A stretch of 64,000 bases of DNA from VXNE01 sp963665455 (GCA_963665455.1 OY762279.1:4650001-4714000); one strand, 5' to 3'; counted from the stretch's first letter, positions 41,350-51,003 are shown. Program-made: numbers and translations. Notes: a model not told the origin generated them from the sequence alone.

Positions 41350-42390
41350 CTACGCGCCCTCCCGGCGCGCGGGTGCCGCCGCGCCCGTGCTACCGGCCCA
41401 GACGGCGCCGACGAGGGCGAACAGCGCCCCGAGCACGAACCAGCGATAGTGCTCGGTCGGGTTGCGGCGCACGATGCGGGCCGAGGCGTCCGTGACCAGG
41501 GGCGCGACCCAGGCGTCGATGATCGCGTCGAGATCCACCGCGGAGGTGCCCGCCGGGACGTAGACGCCCTCGCTCTCGAGGGCGATGCGGCGGAGCACGT
41601 CGCCGTCCAGCCGCGAACGCACGAGTTGGCCGTCGCCGTCCACCAACGGCCGCCGCGCCCCGGTCTCGGGGTCCGTTACCACGATCTCGCTGCCCGTCTC
41701 GCTGCCGAATCCGATGGCCACGATCCGCACCCCGGCCCGCACCGCGTCCGCCACCGCGTCGAGGGGATAGGAGTCGTGGTCCTCGCCGTCGGTGATGAGC
41801 AGCATGATGCGCGGCGTGCCCCGATTCACGCCAAAGGCGGCGACCGCCTTGCGTACCGCGTCGCCGATACGGGTGCCGCCGCGGGTGACCGAGCCCGGCC
41901 CCACGTCCCGCAGCACCAAGCGGAAGAACCCGTAGTCCGAGGTGAGCGGACTGACCACGCTCGCCCGGCCCGCGAAGGCGACGAGCCCCACCCGCTGGTC
42001 CCGGACGCGCTCGATGAACTCCGTGATCTCGGCCTTCGCGCGGCCGAGCCGGTGCGGCGCCACGTCCTCCGCGAGCATGCTCCTCGAGACGTCGAGCACC
42101 ACCATGATGTCCGCGCGGACGCCCCGGTCGATGGTTTCGGTGCCCCCCGGAGTCTGGGGGCGCATCAATCCCACCACCCCGGCGAGGAGCGTGGCGAGCA
42201 CGAGGGCCACCTGCACCCCCCGGCGCAACGGCGTCCGACGCCGGGCGAGACGCGCCTGCATCGCCACCGAGACGAACCGCCGCAAGCGGTCCGCGCCGCG
42301 GAACTCGAAGAAGGCGCAGGCCAGCGTCAGGGCGACGGCCAGCCAAACGAGGTGCACCCGCAACGGCTCGGCGAAGACGACCGCGTCCAT
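41350..42390 (-). CDS. BatB: membrane-anchored von Willebrand factor A protein
   Basis: 346 residues. Two hydrophobic helices near the N-terminus (HLVWLAVALTLACAFFEF, VALVLATLLAGVVGLM), a vWA domain with MIDAS motif VLDVSRSM (near 97), then SDYGFFRLVLRDVGPGSVTR, GGTRIGDAVRKAV and LLITDGEDHD, and a C-terminal membrane helix (FVLGALFALVGAVWAGS). Metal-binding MIDAS residues (DxSxS, T, D) are intact, so it should bind a partner through a divalent ion. The ATG overlaps the stop of the BatA gene by one base (TGATG). Confidence 0.88.
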   Translation of the reverse strand: MDAVVFAEPLRVHLVWLAVALTLACAFFEFRGADRLRRFVSVAMQARLARRRTPLRRGVQVALVLATLLAGVVGLMRPQTPGGTETIDRGVRADIMVVLDVSRSMLAEDVAPHRLGRAKAEITEFIERVRDQRVGLVAFAGRASVVSPLTSDYGFFRLVLRDVGPGSVTRGGTRIGDAVRKAVAAFGVNRGTPRIMLLITDGEDHDSYPLDAVADAVRAGVRIVAIGFGSETGSEIVVTDPETGARRPLVDGDGQLVRSRLDGDVLRRIALESEGVYVPAGTSAVDLDAIIDAWVAPLVTDASARIVRRNPTEHYRWFVLGALFALVGAVWAGSTGAAAPARREGA

Positions 42391-43424
42391 CACGGCAGCC
42401 TCGCGAACACGGCGACCCGGGTGAGCCAACCGAGGGCCGCCAGCGCCAAGCCCAGCGCGAGGGGGATGGCGAAGAGTTCCTCGTACTGCCGGAAGCGCTC
42501 CTCCGAGATGCGCGTCCGCTCCAGGCGGTCGATCTCGCCGTATACCTCCGTCAGGGCCTCCGCGTCGCCGGCACGGAAGAACTGTCCGCCGGTGCGCTCC
42601 GCGATGTCCGCGAGCACCGCCTCGTCCACCTCCACCGAAACCGCCCGTAGCGCGGTGCGGCCCGTGCGCGGGTCCTCCACGCGCACCGGGGCCAGTCCCG
42701 TGGTGCCGGCACCGATGGTATAGACCTTGATCCCGAGGGAGCGCGCCAGTTCCGCCGCCGTCGCGGGGCTCTCGACCCCGGCATTGTGCACGCCGTCCGT
42801 GAGCAGCAACACGACCCGCGAACTGGCGGTCGATCCCCGGAGCCGCTCCACGGCCAGGCCCAGGGCGTCGCCGATGGCGGTGCCATCTTCCGACCGCTCC
42901 CGCACAATCGCCAAGTTGCGCGCGGCGGCGGCGAGGTTCTCGTGATCGAGGGTCAGCGGTGCCGCCGTGTCCGCGTACCCGGCGAACCGCACCAGGCCGA
43001 TCGCGTCGTCGCGGCGGCCGGGCAGACCACCGCCCCCGAGCACGAAGGCCTCGAACACGTCCTGCACCGCTTCGAGGCGGGTACGCTCCCGGTCTTCCGT
43101 GGAGAGGTCGAGCGCCTGCATCGAACCGGACACGTCCACCACCATCATGATCGCGATCCCCTCGCGGTGCACCCGGCTGAACCGCTCTCCGACCCGGGGC
43201 CCCGCCGCCGCGACGACCATCGCCACCACGGCGAGCGCCACGGCGGCGTCCGGCAGCCACGCCAACCGGGAACGCAGGCTCCTCCCGCGACCCGGCAACA
43301 GGGCAAGGGAGGAGAAGACCACGCGCCCGGGGGCGCGGCGGGAGAGCCAATAGACCGGCGCGGCGAGCAAGGCCAGCACCAAGAGGAGGGGCTCGCGAAA
43401 CTCCATGGTGGCGAGGGCGTCCAC
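42390..43424 (-). CDS. BatA: membrane-anchored von Willebrand factor A protein
   Basis: 344 residues. N-terminal helix (LLLVLALLAAPVYWLSRRAP) and a second near 60-80, vWA domain with MVVDVSGSMQALD (MIDAS near 97), FAGYADTAAPLTLDHENL and LLLTDGVHNAG, and a C-terminal helix (FAIPLALGLALAALGWLTRV). The pair of vWA proteins with MIDAS intact is the defining feature of Bat operons. The GTG at 43424 directly follows the previous stop (TGA-GTG); an ATG six codons later is a possible alternative. Confidence 0.88.
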   Translation of the reverse strand: MDALATMEFREPLLLVLALLAAPVYWLSRRAPGRVVFSSLALLPGRGRSLRSRLAWLPDAAVALAVVAMVVAAAGPRVGERFSRVHREGIAIMMVVDVSGSMQALDLSTEDRERTRLEAVQDVFEAFVLGGGGLPGRRDDAIGLVRFAGYADTAAPLTLDHENLAAAARNLAIVRERSEDGTAIGDALGLAVERLRGSTASSRVVLLLTDGVHNAGVESPATAAELARSLGIKVYTIGAGTTGLAPVRVEDPRTGRTALRAVSVEVDEAVLADIAERTGGQFFRAGDAEALTEVYGEIDRLERTRISEERFRQYEELFAIPLALGLALAALGWLTRVAVFARLP

Positions 43425-44474
43425 TCAGGCGGGCTCCGGCTGCGGCGAACCCCCGCCGGAGGTCGCCTCCGGCTCGGCGTCCGTCCGGGTCTCGTCCAGG
43501 AATTGCCGGGCGGCGGCCCAAGCGTCCCGCGACTCTTGCTGTTCCGGGCTGTAGCGGGCGAACTTCACCCGGTCGCAGCGTTCGAGAAAAGCGCCGAGGA
43601 GGTCCCTGTGCGGGCCGGAGAAGGACCGGCGCGCCTCCGCCAGAAACTCCTCGGTGGTGAGCTCCGGGGCGCGCACGGCGTAGCGGTCCTCGACATAGCG
43701 GCGCACGATATCCGACAGTTCCACGTACCACGCGTCCGCCTCCTCGCCACGCGGAAAGCCCCGCGCCTCAAGGACCCGAAGCCGCTCGAGCGCCCGTTCG
43801 CGCGCCGTGAGCCGGACGCGCTCCACGGTGCGCCTTTGCCAGACGGCGAACGCCCACGCGCCCCCGCTCGCGAGCAAGACCACGGCGAGCACCAGCGGCC
43901 ACCAGCGCCGGGCACCTTGGCGTGTTTCCGGGAGCGGTGGACGGGGCGGCAGCAGTGCGTCCATCGCCGCGCCCTCCGGCAGCACGGACGCGACCTCGAA
44001 TGCCACGTCGTCGGTGAGCAGTTCCCTTGGGGTGCCCGCCCCGCCGTCTCGTTCATCGACGTACTCGATGCGCAATGCCGGAATGCGTTGCCGACCGCTC
44101 ATCGCCGCCTGCAGCGTGTAGCGCTGGCGCTCGATCGTCGCCCCGTCCGCGGCCGTGCTCCGGCGCGGGGCGAAATCGAGTATCGAGAAGCGGCCCAGGG
44201 CCTCGCCGAACTCGGGCATCTCCACGATCACGCCGGGCTCCGCGGCCACGGTCAGTTCCAGGGTCAGGGGATCCCCGAGCCGGGGCGCGGCGGGGGCAAG
44301 TGTCACGGTCGCTCGTACCGGACCCTCTTCGGTGACGCTCGTGTGGGGCGGCGCCACATCCCCGCTCGGGGGCCGGCCCTCCGCGGCGCCGGGCTCGGCC
44401 GCGTCGTCGGCCGGAACGCATGCCACGAGGGTCAGGGTCGCCGCGGCGACCCAGCCCGACCAACACCGGGCCAT
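43425..44474 (-). CDS. Bat-operon lipoprotein with BatD-like N-terminus and cytoplasmic DUF4381-like tail
   Basis: 349 residues. Lipoprotein signal with lipobox LVAC (C19). The exported part, about 40-190, has BatD-like Ig strands (VRATVTLAPAAPRLGDPLTL, RRSTAADGATIERQRYTLQA). A membrane helix (WWPLVLAVVLLASGGAWAFA) is followed by a conserved tail with RERALERLRVLEARGFPRGE, WYVELSDIVRRYVEDRYAVR and APELTTEEFLAEAR. The tail resembles the cytosolic part of DUF4381-type proteins found between DUF58 and BatA genes. A lipid anchor plus an inner-membrane helix is topologically awkward: either the Cys is not lipidated, or the lipid stays in the inner membrane. It overlaps DUF58 by one base. Confidence 0.75.
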   Translation of the reverse strand: MARCWSGWVAAATLTLVACVPADDAAEPGAAEGRPPSGDVAPPHTSVTEEGPVRATVTLAPAAPRLGDPLTLELTVAAEPGVIVEMPEFGEALGRFSILDFAPRRSTAADGATIERQRYTLQAAMSGRQRIPALRIEYVDERDGGAGTPRELLTDDVAFEVASVLPEGAAMDALLPPRPPLPETRQGARRWWPLVLAVVLLASGGAWAFAVWQRRTVERVRLTARERALERLRVLEARGFPRGEEADAWYVELSDIVRRYVEDRYAVRAPELTTEEFLAEARRSFSGPHRDLLGAFLERCDRVKFARYSPEQQESRDAWAAARQFLDETRTDAEPEATSGGGSPQPEPA

Positions 44475-45478
44475 CAGCGCCGGATCCTCCGTTCCCGCAT
44501 CCGGAAGAACGCGAGCAACGGCTCGACCACCGAGCGCGCCGTGTCGATCTCGATCATGTCGATGCCGGCCTTGCGCAGGTCGCGCCGCAACGCCTCGCCC
44601 CGCTCCCGGGAAGCTTCCTCCACGGCGTCTCGGAACTCCCGCGCCCCGGTGTCCACCAGCTGCCGTTCGCCGGTCTCCGCGTCCTCGAGGGTGACCAGGC
44701 CCACGGCCTCGAAGCCCCCCTCGCGCGGATCGGTCACCCGCACGGCCACCACGTCGTGCCTGCGGTTCGCCAGGCGCAACGCGTCGAGATAGTCGTCGTC
44801 CAGATAGTCGGAGATCAGGAACAGGACGGCGCGGCGCGGCAGCACGCGGCGGCAGAACTCCAGGGCATGGGCGATGTCGGTCGCGCCCGCGCCGCCCCGC
44901 GAGGCGCGTCCCCTGGTCGCGGCAACCAGCCTCGCGAAGCGCGCGCGGACTGTCCCCGGGAGGTCTGCGAGCGTGCGCCGGCGCCGGAGCCGATGCACCG
45001 CGTCCGGCAGCTCCTCGCGCCCCCGCGCCAACACCTCCCGCACCACGCGCAGCGCGTGCTTGTTGCCCTTGCGCGGCGGGATGTACTCCTCCACGTCGCC
45101 ATGGAAGAGGAGCAGGCCAACCTTGTCGTCGTTGTGGATCGCCGAGAAGGCGAGCAGCGCCGAGAGTTCGACCGCCGCCTCGCGCTTCGACCGCGCCGCC
45201 GAGCCGAAGTCGAGGGAAGCGCTCAGGTCGACGAGGAGGAGCACGGTCAGTTGCCGCTCCTCCACGTAGCGCTTCACGTACGGCGCGCCCACCCTGGCCG
45301 TGACGTTCCAATCGATGCTGCGCACGTCGTCGCCGGGGATGTACGGCCGCACCTCGTCGAACTCGACGCCGCGCCCCTTGAACACGGACACGTAGGCACC
45401 GGCCAGCACGTCGGCCACCTGCCGGCCCGTCTGCAACTGGATGCGGCGGACCTGCTTTACGATCTCCGCGGGAAGCAT
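44474..45478 (-). CDS. DUF58 protein of the MoxR/Bat operon
   Basis: 334 residues, soluble. The DUF58 signature is clear: VFKGRGVEFDEVRPYIPGDD, VRSIDWNVTAR, YVKRYVEERQLTVLLLVDLS. It is followed by a vWA-like fold with VDLSASLDFGS, LLLFHGDVEEYIPPRKG and LFLISDYLDDDYLDAL. DUF58 proteins nearly always accompany MoxR ATPases and are proposed to link them to the membrane vWA proteins. It lies 43 bases after the moxR gene and overlaps the next gene by one base. Confidence 0.92.
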   Translation of the reverse strand: MLPAEIVKQVRRIQLQTGRQVADVLAGAYVSVFKGRGVEFDEVRPYIPGDDVRSIDWNVTARVGAPYVKRYVEERQLTVLLLVDLSASLDFGSAARSKREAAVELSALLAFSAIHNDDKVGLLLFHGDVEEYIPPRKGNKHALRVVREVLARGREELPDAVHRLRRRRTLADLPGTVRARFARLVAATRGRASRGGAGATDIAHALEFCRRVLPRRAVLFLISDYLDDDYLDALRLANRRHDVVAVRVTDPREGGFEAVGLVTLEDAETGERQLVDTGAREFRDAVEEASRERGEALRRDLRKAGIDMIEIDTARSVVEPLLAFFRMRERRIRR

Positions 45479-45521
45479 GGCCTACTCGGCTCCTCGGCAC
45501 GCAACGCGCCGGCGCGGTCGG

Positions 45522-46505
45522 TCACGGCACCTCGACGTTGGCGAGAATGGTCCCCGCGATGTCGTCCGCGTCGCGGCCCTCGGCCTCCGCCTCGTAGGTC
45601 ACGACCACCCGGTGGCGCAACACGTCCACCGCGACGCTCTTCACGTCGTGGGGACTCGTGTAGTCGCGGCCGGCCAGCAGCGCATGCGCCTTCGCGAGCT
45701 TGACCAGGTTGAGCGACCCGCGCACGGAGGCGCCGAACTCGATGAGGTTGACGAGCTCCGGCATCCCGGCCGCCGCCGGGTCCCGGGTGGCCGCGACGAG
45801 GTCCACGGCGTAGCGCTTGACCTTCTCGTCCACGAACACCTGCCGCGCCACCTCCCGCGCCGCGAGGATGTCCGCGCCGTCCAGCACCCGCGCCGCCGTC
45901 GGCGCGCGGCCCGAGCCGGCCATGCGGTCGATGACCCGCACCTCGTCGTCCTTGCTCGGATAGCCCACCTTGAGCTTCATCATGAAGCGGTCGAGCTGTG
46001 CTTCCGGCAGGGGATACGTGCCCTCCTGCTCGATGGGGTTCTGCGTGGCCATCACCAGGAACGGCTCCGCGAGCCGAAACGTCTCCTCGCCCAGGGTGAC
46101 CTGACGCTCCTGCATCGCCTCCAGCAGCGCCGACTGCACCTTCGCCGGTGCCCGGTTGATCTCGTCGGCCAGCACGAGGTTGCCGAACACGGGGCCTTGC
46201 TTCACCGAGTACGACCCCTCGCGGGGGTTGAATATCTGGGTGCCGGTGACGTCGCCCGGCAGCATGTCCGGCGTGAACTGGATGCGCGAGAAGGTGCAGT
46301 CGATGGCGTCGGCAAGCGTGCTGACCACCAGCGTCTTGGCGAGCCCCGGCACCCCCTCCAAGAGCACGTGGCCATCGGCGAGGAGCGCGAGCAGCAGCCG
46401 CTGGAGCAACGCGTCCTGCCCCACCAGCACCTTGCCCACCTCGGCCCGAACGACGTCCAACCGTTCACGGACACCCGTGGCTTCGCCCACGGTGGCTTCG
46501 GCCAT
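45522..46505 (-). CDS. MoxR-family AAA+ ATPase
   Basis: 327-residue AAA+ ATPase that acts as a chaperone for vWA-protein-dependent maturation of target complexes. Walker A is the MoxR variant LLEGVPGLAKTLV; GDVTGTQIFNPREGSYSVKQ and VLADEINRAPAKVQSALLEA (Walker B) follow, then ATQNPIEQEGTYPLPEAQLD (sensor 1 and Arg finger region). ATG at 46505 has GGAGG 4 bases upstream. First gene of a six-gene operon with DUF58 and the Bat genes. Confidence 0.94.
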   Translation of the reverse strand: MAEATVGEATGVRERLDVVRAEVGKVLVGQDALLQRLLLALLADGHVLLEGVPGLAKTLVVSTLADAIDCTFSRIQFTPDMLPGDVTGTQIFNPREGSYSVKQGPVFGNLVLADEINRAPAKVQSALLEAMQERQVTLGEETFRLAEPFLVMATQNPIEQEGTYPLPEAQLDRFMMKLKVGYPSKDDEVRVIDRMAGSGRAPTAARVLDGADILAAREVARQVFVDEKVKRYAVDLVAATRDPAAAGMPELVNLIEFGASVRGSLNLVKLAKAHALLAGRDYTSPHDVKSVAVDVLRHRVVVTYEAEAEGRDADDIAGTILANVEVP

Positions 46506-46632
46506 GACACCTCCATCGCTGCTGTCGCGCCGCCCCGGGTTCGTTGCCCGGGCAGCGGCGCGGATTCTAAGAGCTTGTCGAAGTGGGGGGCAATTCGGTT
46601 TGGTTGGTGGGGCGAGCGGGAAAGTGACTCAA

Positions 46633-47183
46633 TCAGTTCTCGCTGAGCTCCGGCGAGACACCGCCGAACATGGCCACGGCTGGAGACAACGCGCCGATAC
46701 AAGGCACTTCCGGCGCAACCCACTCTCCATGATCGAACAGGTCGAGTCTTTCGATCTCCTCGAACGCTAATCTGGCCCGGCCAAACAGACTATCCCCGAC
46801 GAATTGCCGGCAGAGGCTCGGCGTTTCGACATTGCGCAGTTCCCGCACTTTGTTCTGGAATACCCGCAAGTCCTCCTAGAAACTGTCATCCGCCTCGGGG
46901 GGATGCTCCCCAGCCCAGTGCAGGAGTTCCCAGAGCGGAAGTGCGAATTCCGCAACCGGCAACCGCACACGACCCACGCCGCTCTCGAACAGGAAGCCGG
47001 CCGGGGCGAACTCGGGCGGCTCGCCTGACCACGACAACTCGATGTCATCGGCGATGCGGCGGATGTAGAGGTCCGGGAACAATCTCAGAGCCCACCGAAC
47101 GTCTCCCGGCCTGATCGACTGCCGTCGAATCTGACCGCTCTCGACCGACCCTTCTTGGAGAAAACCGCCTCTGTACAGCGCGC
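46633..47183 (-). pseudogene. Decayed gene with an in-frame amber codon between lptG and moxR
   Basis: On the minus strand one frame is open from after a stop near 47183 to a TAG at 46878-46876, and then continues in the same frame to 46633. The translation looks protein-like on both sides of the TAG: LYRGGFLQEGSVESGQIRRQ, then LRLFPDLYIRRIADDIELSW and GVGRVRLPVAEFALPLWELL before it; EDLRVFQNKVRELRNVETPS, GDSLFGRARLAFEEIERLDL and SPAVAMFGGVSPELSEN after it. It reminds me of the C-terminal part of ImmA/IrrE (DUF955)-type regulatory proteins, but that is a weak recollection. No ATG or GTG start is found. Likely a truncated remnant; amber read-through cannot be excluded. Confidence 0.45.
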
Positions 47184-47265
47184 GCTACGTCCTTCCAAGG
47201 CACCGGAAACCAACCGGATACCACGCCGAGCACGCGAGAGCGGGAGCCAACCCCATGACCGACCA

Positions 47266-48339
47266 TCACCCGACCCGCCGCACCAGCCCCGCGCCCACCC
47301 CCCAACAGACCACAATCGGGATCGCCACGGCGAGCCATGGGGGGATGGCGAACACCAGGCTCGCGGGGGCGAGCAAGTCCTGCAAGTACTTGAAGAAGAG
47401 GCCCACGACGATGCCGACCGCGATGCGGGTGCCCATGCCGGTTTCCCGCAGGGGGCCCACCACGCAGCCCACGGCGACCAGCGCGAGGCCGAGGGTCGCG
47501 AGCGGTTGCAGCAGCTTGCTCCAGAACGCCAGCCGATAGCGTCCCGCGTTCTGGCCCTCCCGTTCCATGTGGTCGACCTGGAACAGGAGGTCCGTGATCG
47601 ACAGCTTGCGGGGATCGACCAGGGCGCGTGCCGAGAGGAGCCGCATGTCGGCGACGGCGGTCCACGGGAGTTCGTCGAAGTGCTCCGTGGTCGTATGCCC
47701 GTCCAGCAGCCGGGTCGCGTGGACGTTGTGTAGCCGCCAGGCATCGTCCCCGCCGTCGTGGGTCGCGTACTCGGCCCGGCGCAGCTCCCGGAGGCGCCCC
47801 CGTTCGTCGAGTTCGAACTGGGTGACGCCGAGCGCACGGTCCGCGCCGCCGAGGCCCTCGACATGAGAGTAGAGCGATCCCTCCCGATGCCAATATCCCG
47901 CCAGATAGACCGTCTCGGAGTCATGCAGCGCCTGGGCGCGCAACAGCTCTCCCCGTGCCTCTAGCCGGGGCGCGACCTGCTCGCCCACGAGGAACGCGGC
48001 CCCGGACGCCAACGCGACCACCACCGCCACCGGCGCGTACAGCCGCCACAGCGAGACTCCGGCCGCCCGCAGCACGGTCACCTCCGAGCTGCCCGACAGC
48101 ACGCCCAACCCAATCAGCACACCCAGAAAGACCACGAAGGGAATCAGTTCGTGCACGCGCCTCGGCAAGGTGTGGAGGACGTAGGCGAAGGCGTCGCCGA
48201 ACCCGTAGGCCGCCTCCTCCTCGCGCACTTCCTCCGCGAGGGCGAACGACGCGGTGAGCAGCACGAAGCACACCAACACGACGAGCACGGTGACCAGCAC
48301 CGTCCAGGCCACGTAGCGGTCCATCGTCCGAACGTTCAT
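47266..48339 (-). CDS. lptG: LPS transport permease LptG
   Basis: One of the two membrane subunits of the LptB2FG ABC transporter that extracts LPS from the inner membrane. 357 residues. Start MDRYVAWTVLVTVLVVLVCF; the helices after LIPFVVFLGVLIGLGVLSGS contain SSEVTVLRAAGVSLWRLYAP, the coupling-helix region that meets LptB; a periplasmic beta-jellyroll sits between about 130 and 255; the last helices are KLLQPLATLGLALVAVGCVV and GIVVGLFFKYLQDLLAPASL. ATG at 48339 overlaps lptF by 4 bases. lptB is elsewhere, as usual. Confidence 0.94.
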   Translation of the reverse strand: MNVRTMDRYVAWTVLVTVLVVLVCFVLLTASFALAEEVREEEAAYGFGDAFAYVLHTLPRRVHELIPFVVFLGVLIGLGVLSGSSEVTVLRAAGVSLWRLYAPVAVVVALASGAAFLVGEQVAPRLEARGELLRAQALHDSETVYLAGYWHREGSLYSHVEGLGGADRALGVTQFELDERGRLRELRRAEYATHDGGDDAWRLHNVHATRLLDGHTTTEHFDELPWTAVADMRLLSARALVDPRKLSITDLLFQVDHMEREGQNAGRYRLAFWSKLLQPLATLGLALVAVGCVVGPLRETGMGTRIAVGIVVGLFFKYLQDLLAPASLVFAIPPWLAVAIPIVVCWGVGAGLVRRVG

Positions 48340-49400
48340 AGCGGCCGATACGCGCGGCGCACGAGCACCGCCGCCGCCAGGATCATGAGCCCGTGCATCG
48401 GCCAGAGGCCCACCGCCGCCGCGATCAGGCCATCGGCGATGGCGCTTTGCAGGGCAACGCATCCCAGGTAGTAGGCCGCGAACAGCACTACGGCGGGAAC
48501 GATCCTGGCGAAGCGACCGGCGCGTGGGCGTGCCCGGGCGAGCCCGAAGGCGCAGAAGGCACCAACGATGGTCACCAGGGGCAGCGCCATGCGCCAGTGG
48601 AGTTCGGCGACGCGCTCCCGGTCGCCGCCCCACAGCGTTGCCGTCGGCAACGTGCGCGGGTCGATGCGCGAGGGGCTGAACGGACTCCGTTCGACACGCT
48701 GGCCCAGACGGTCGAAGGCGACCACCCGGAAGTCGGCGTGCCCCGGGGCCCCTTCGTAACGGACGCCGTTCTCTAGCACCAGGAAGCGGCTGCCGGTGTC
48801 CGCCGTCACGTACTGGCTGCCGGCCTCCGCCCACACCGCCACGTGCACGCCCCCGGCACGGCGCTCGTCGGTGAACACGTCCACGAGCCGTTGCCGGTCA
48901 TCACTGATCTCGCCGGCGTACGTCACGCGCCGGGCGCGGTCGAAGTCGTGGAACGTGCCGGGCGTGATCGCCTCGAACTCGCTCGACACGCGCTGCGCGC
49001 TCGCGAGCTCCGCGAACGCGTGCGCCGCCATCGGCGTGACCGCCAGCGACAGGTAGCCGACGGCGGCACCGGCCGGCAGCGCCAACGCACAGACCCACCC
49101 CAACATGCGCCGTGGGCTGGCGCCGCCCCCGAGCAGCACCGCGAATTCGCGCTCGGCGTGCAGCCGTCCCCAGGTCAACAGCACCGCCACGAAGAACGCG
49201 AACGGGATGGTCATCTGGGTGAACTCCGGCAGCCGGAGCGCGATCAGCGTGAACAGCGCGTCCGCCGAGTAGCGGCCGAGGGCGGCGTCCTGGAGATAGC
49301 CGATGAAGCGCCCGCCGAGCGCCACCAACAGCACCGTCACCAACGCGACGGCGAACACCAGGACGAGTTCCCGGCCCACGTATCGGAACGCTACGATCAT
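48336..49400 (-). CDS. lptF: LPS transport permease LptF
   Basis: Partner permease of LptG. 354 residues. Start MIVAFRYVGRELVLVFAVAL; LPEFTQMTIPFAFFVAVLLT and HAEREFAVLLGGGASPRRML (coupling helix); ALPAGAAVGYLSLAVTPMAA; a periplasmic jellyroll near 130-260; C-terminal helices MALPLVTIVGAFCAFGLARA and VLFAAYYLGCVALQSAIADG. Divergent from pepA with a 115-base gap, the standard gammaproteobacterial layout, so the gap should contain both promoters. Confidence 0.94.
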   Translation of the reverse strand: MIVAFRYVGRELVLVFAVALVTVLLVALGGRFIGYLQDAALGRYSADALFTLIALRLPEFTQMTIPFAFFVAVLLTWGRLHAEREFAVLLGGGASPRRMLGWVCALALPAGAAVGYLSLAVTPMAAHAFAELASAQRVSSEFEAITPGTFHDFDRARRVTYAGEISDDRQRLVDVFTDERRAGGVHVAVWAEAGSQYVTADTGSRFLVLENGVRYEGAPGHADFRVVAFDRLGQRVERSPFSPSRIDPRTLPTATLWGGDRERVAELHWRMALPLVTIVGAFCAFGLARARPRAGRFARIVPAVVLFAAYYLGCVALQSAIADGLIAAAVGLWPMHGLMILAAAVLVRRAYRPL

Positions 49401-49515
49401 GTTTCGGCTATCGGATACACTCGCGCGGGACGCGCCCGCCGCGTTTGTCGAAGCTCGACGACCCGCTCACGAAGCCTCCGCCGAGGAACGCCCGCGTAAG
49501 GAAAACCTGCCGATT

Positions 49516-51003
49516 ATGAAGTACACGACGAGAACCGGGAATCCGGCCGGGATGCGCACGGGCTGCTTGGTGGTGACGCGGGAGCGGGCAGAGGCCGTCG
49601 CCAAGGAGCTGGACGTGGAGGCATTCGTGTCCCACGCCCTCGAGCAGGCACCGTCGAAGACGGTCGTGGTGCCGGTCCCGACCCCGGTGCGAAACCTCGT
49701 CGTGGTGCCCAAGGTGGAGGCCGCCGGCGACCTCGCGAAGTACCGCAAGCGCATCGACGAGGCCGTGGCGGCGGTGCGGGGGCTTGCCGTCGCGGACGCC
49801 GTGTGGTGCCTGAACGAGATGCCCGCCCCGCCACCCGCCCCCGGCGTCGAGCCCGATGGCTACTGGAAGACGCGCCATGCGACGGGGGCGCTGTCGAGCG
49901 CGCTTTATCGCTACGACGAACACAAGAGCAAGCCGAGCAAGGCCAAGCACATCCGCCGCGTGGCCGTGGTCGCGGCGCCGGGCGACCGCAACGCCGTTCG
50001 CCGCGCCGTCCGCGAAGCCAACGCCCTGGACGAGGGCATGACCCTGGCCCGGAACCTCGCCAACACCCCCGCCAACGTATGCACCCCGGCCTACCTCGCG
50101 AGCGCCGTGGAACAGTTGGCCCGGCACGAGAGGGTGACCGTGGAGGTCTTCGAGGAAACGCAGATGGCGCAACTCGGCATGGGCGCGTTCCTGTCCGTCA
50201 CGCGCGGCAGCGACGCCCCGGCCAAGCTCATCGTCGCCCGCTACCAAGGGACCGGCGAGGACGCGGCACCGTTCGCCCTGGTCGGCAAGGGAGTCACCTT
50301 CGACACCGGCGGCATCAGCCTGAAGCCGGGCGCCGCGATGGACGAGATGAAGTTCGACATGTGCGGGGCCGCGAGCGTCGCCGGCGCGCTATGCGCCGCC
50401 GCGGCCGCGGAGTTGCCGATCAACGTCGTGGCCATCCTCGCCGCCGCCGAGAACATGCCGAGCGGCAAGGCCTCCCGCCCCGGCGACATCGTGACCACGA
50501 TGTCCGGGCAGACGGTCGAGATTCTCAACACCGACGCGGAGGGCCGCCTGCTGCTCTGCGACGCGCTCACCTTCGCGAAGCGCTACCAACCCCGCGCGGT
50601 GGTGGACGTCGCCACCTTGACGGGGGCCTGCGTGATCGCCCTCGGCACCCACGCGAGCGCCCTCTACGCGAACGACGACGCGCTCGGCGCGGAGCTCGCC
50701 GCCGCCGGGCGCCTGACCTCCGACCGCGCCTGGCCCATGCCCCTCTGGGACGACTACCAGCAGCAACTGAAGAGCAACTTCGCGGACATGGCCAACATCG
50801 GCGGCCGTCCCGCCGGGTCCATCACCGCCGCCTGCTTTCTCTCGCGCTTCGCGGACGGACTTTCCTGGGCGCATCTCGACATCGCGGGCACGGCGTATCG
50901 GTCCGGCGCCAAGAAGGGCGCCACGGGCCGGCCCGTGCCGCTGTTGTTCCAGTACCTTGTCGACCGCGCCGACGACCGCGTCCAAAAGACCGCCACGCCG
51001 TGA
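49516..51003 (+). CDS. pepA: Leucyl aminopeptidase PepA
   Basis: Cytosolic dizinc/manganese aminopeptidase of family M17, which in enteric bacteria also binds DNA at plasmid-resolution and carAB sites. 495 residues. Motifs: LVGKGVTFDTGGISLKPGAA (metal and catalytic Lys), MKFDMCGAASVAGA, and the family signature NTDAEGRLLLCDAL with metal ligands and the bicarbonate-binding Arg. ATG at 49516 is chosen because upstream sequence is the divergent promoter region; AAGGAAAA lies 10-12 bases before it. The holC start overlaps its stop (GTGA). Confidence 0.95.
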   Translation: MKYTTRTGNPAGMRTGCLVVTRERAEAVAKELDVEAFVSHALEQAPSKTVVVPVPTPVRNLVVVPKVEAAGDLAKYRKRIDEAVAAVRGLAVADAVWCLNEMPAPPPAPGVEPDGYWKTRHATGALSSALYRYDEHKSKPSKAKHIRRVAVVAAPGDRNAVRRAVREANALDEGMTLARNLANTPANVCTPAYLASAVEQLARHERVTVEVFEETQMAQLGMGAFLSVTRGSDAPAKLIVARYQGTGEDAAPFALVGKGVTFDTGGISLKPGAAMDEMKFDMCGAASVAGALCAAAAAELPINVVAILAAAENMPSGKASRPGDIVTTMSGQTVEILNTDAEGRLLLCDALTFAKRYQPRAVVDVATLTGACVIALGTHASALYANDDALGAELAAAGRLTSDRAWPMPLWDDYQQQLKSNFADMANIGGRPAGSITAACFLSRFADGLSWAHLDIAGTAYRSGAKKGATGRPVPLLFQYLVDRADDRVQKTATP

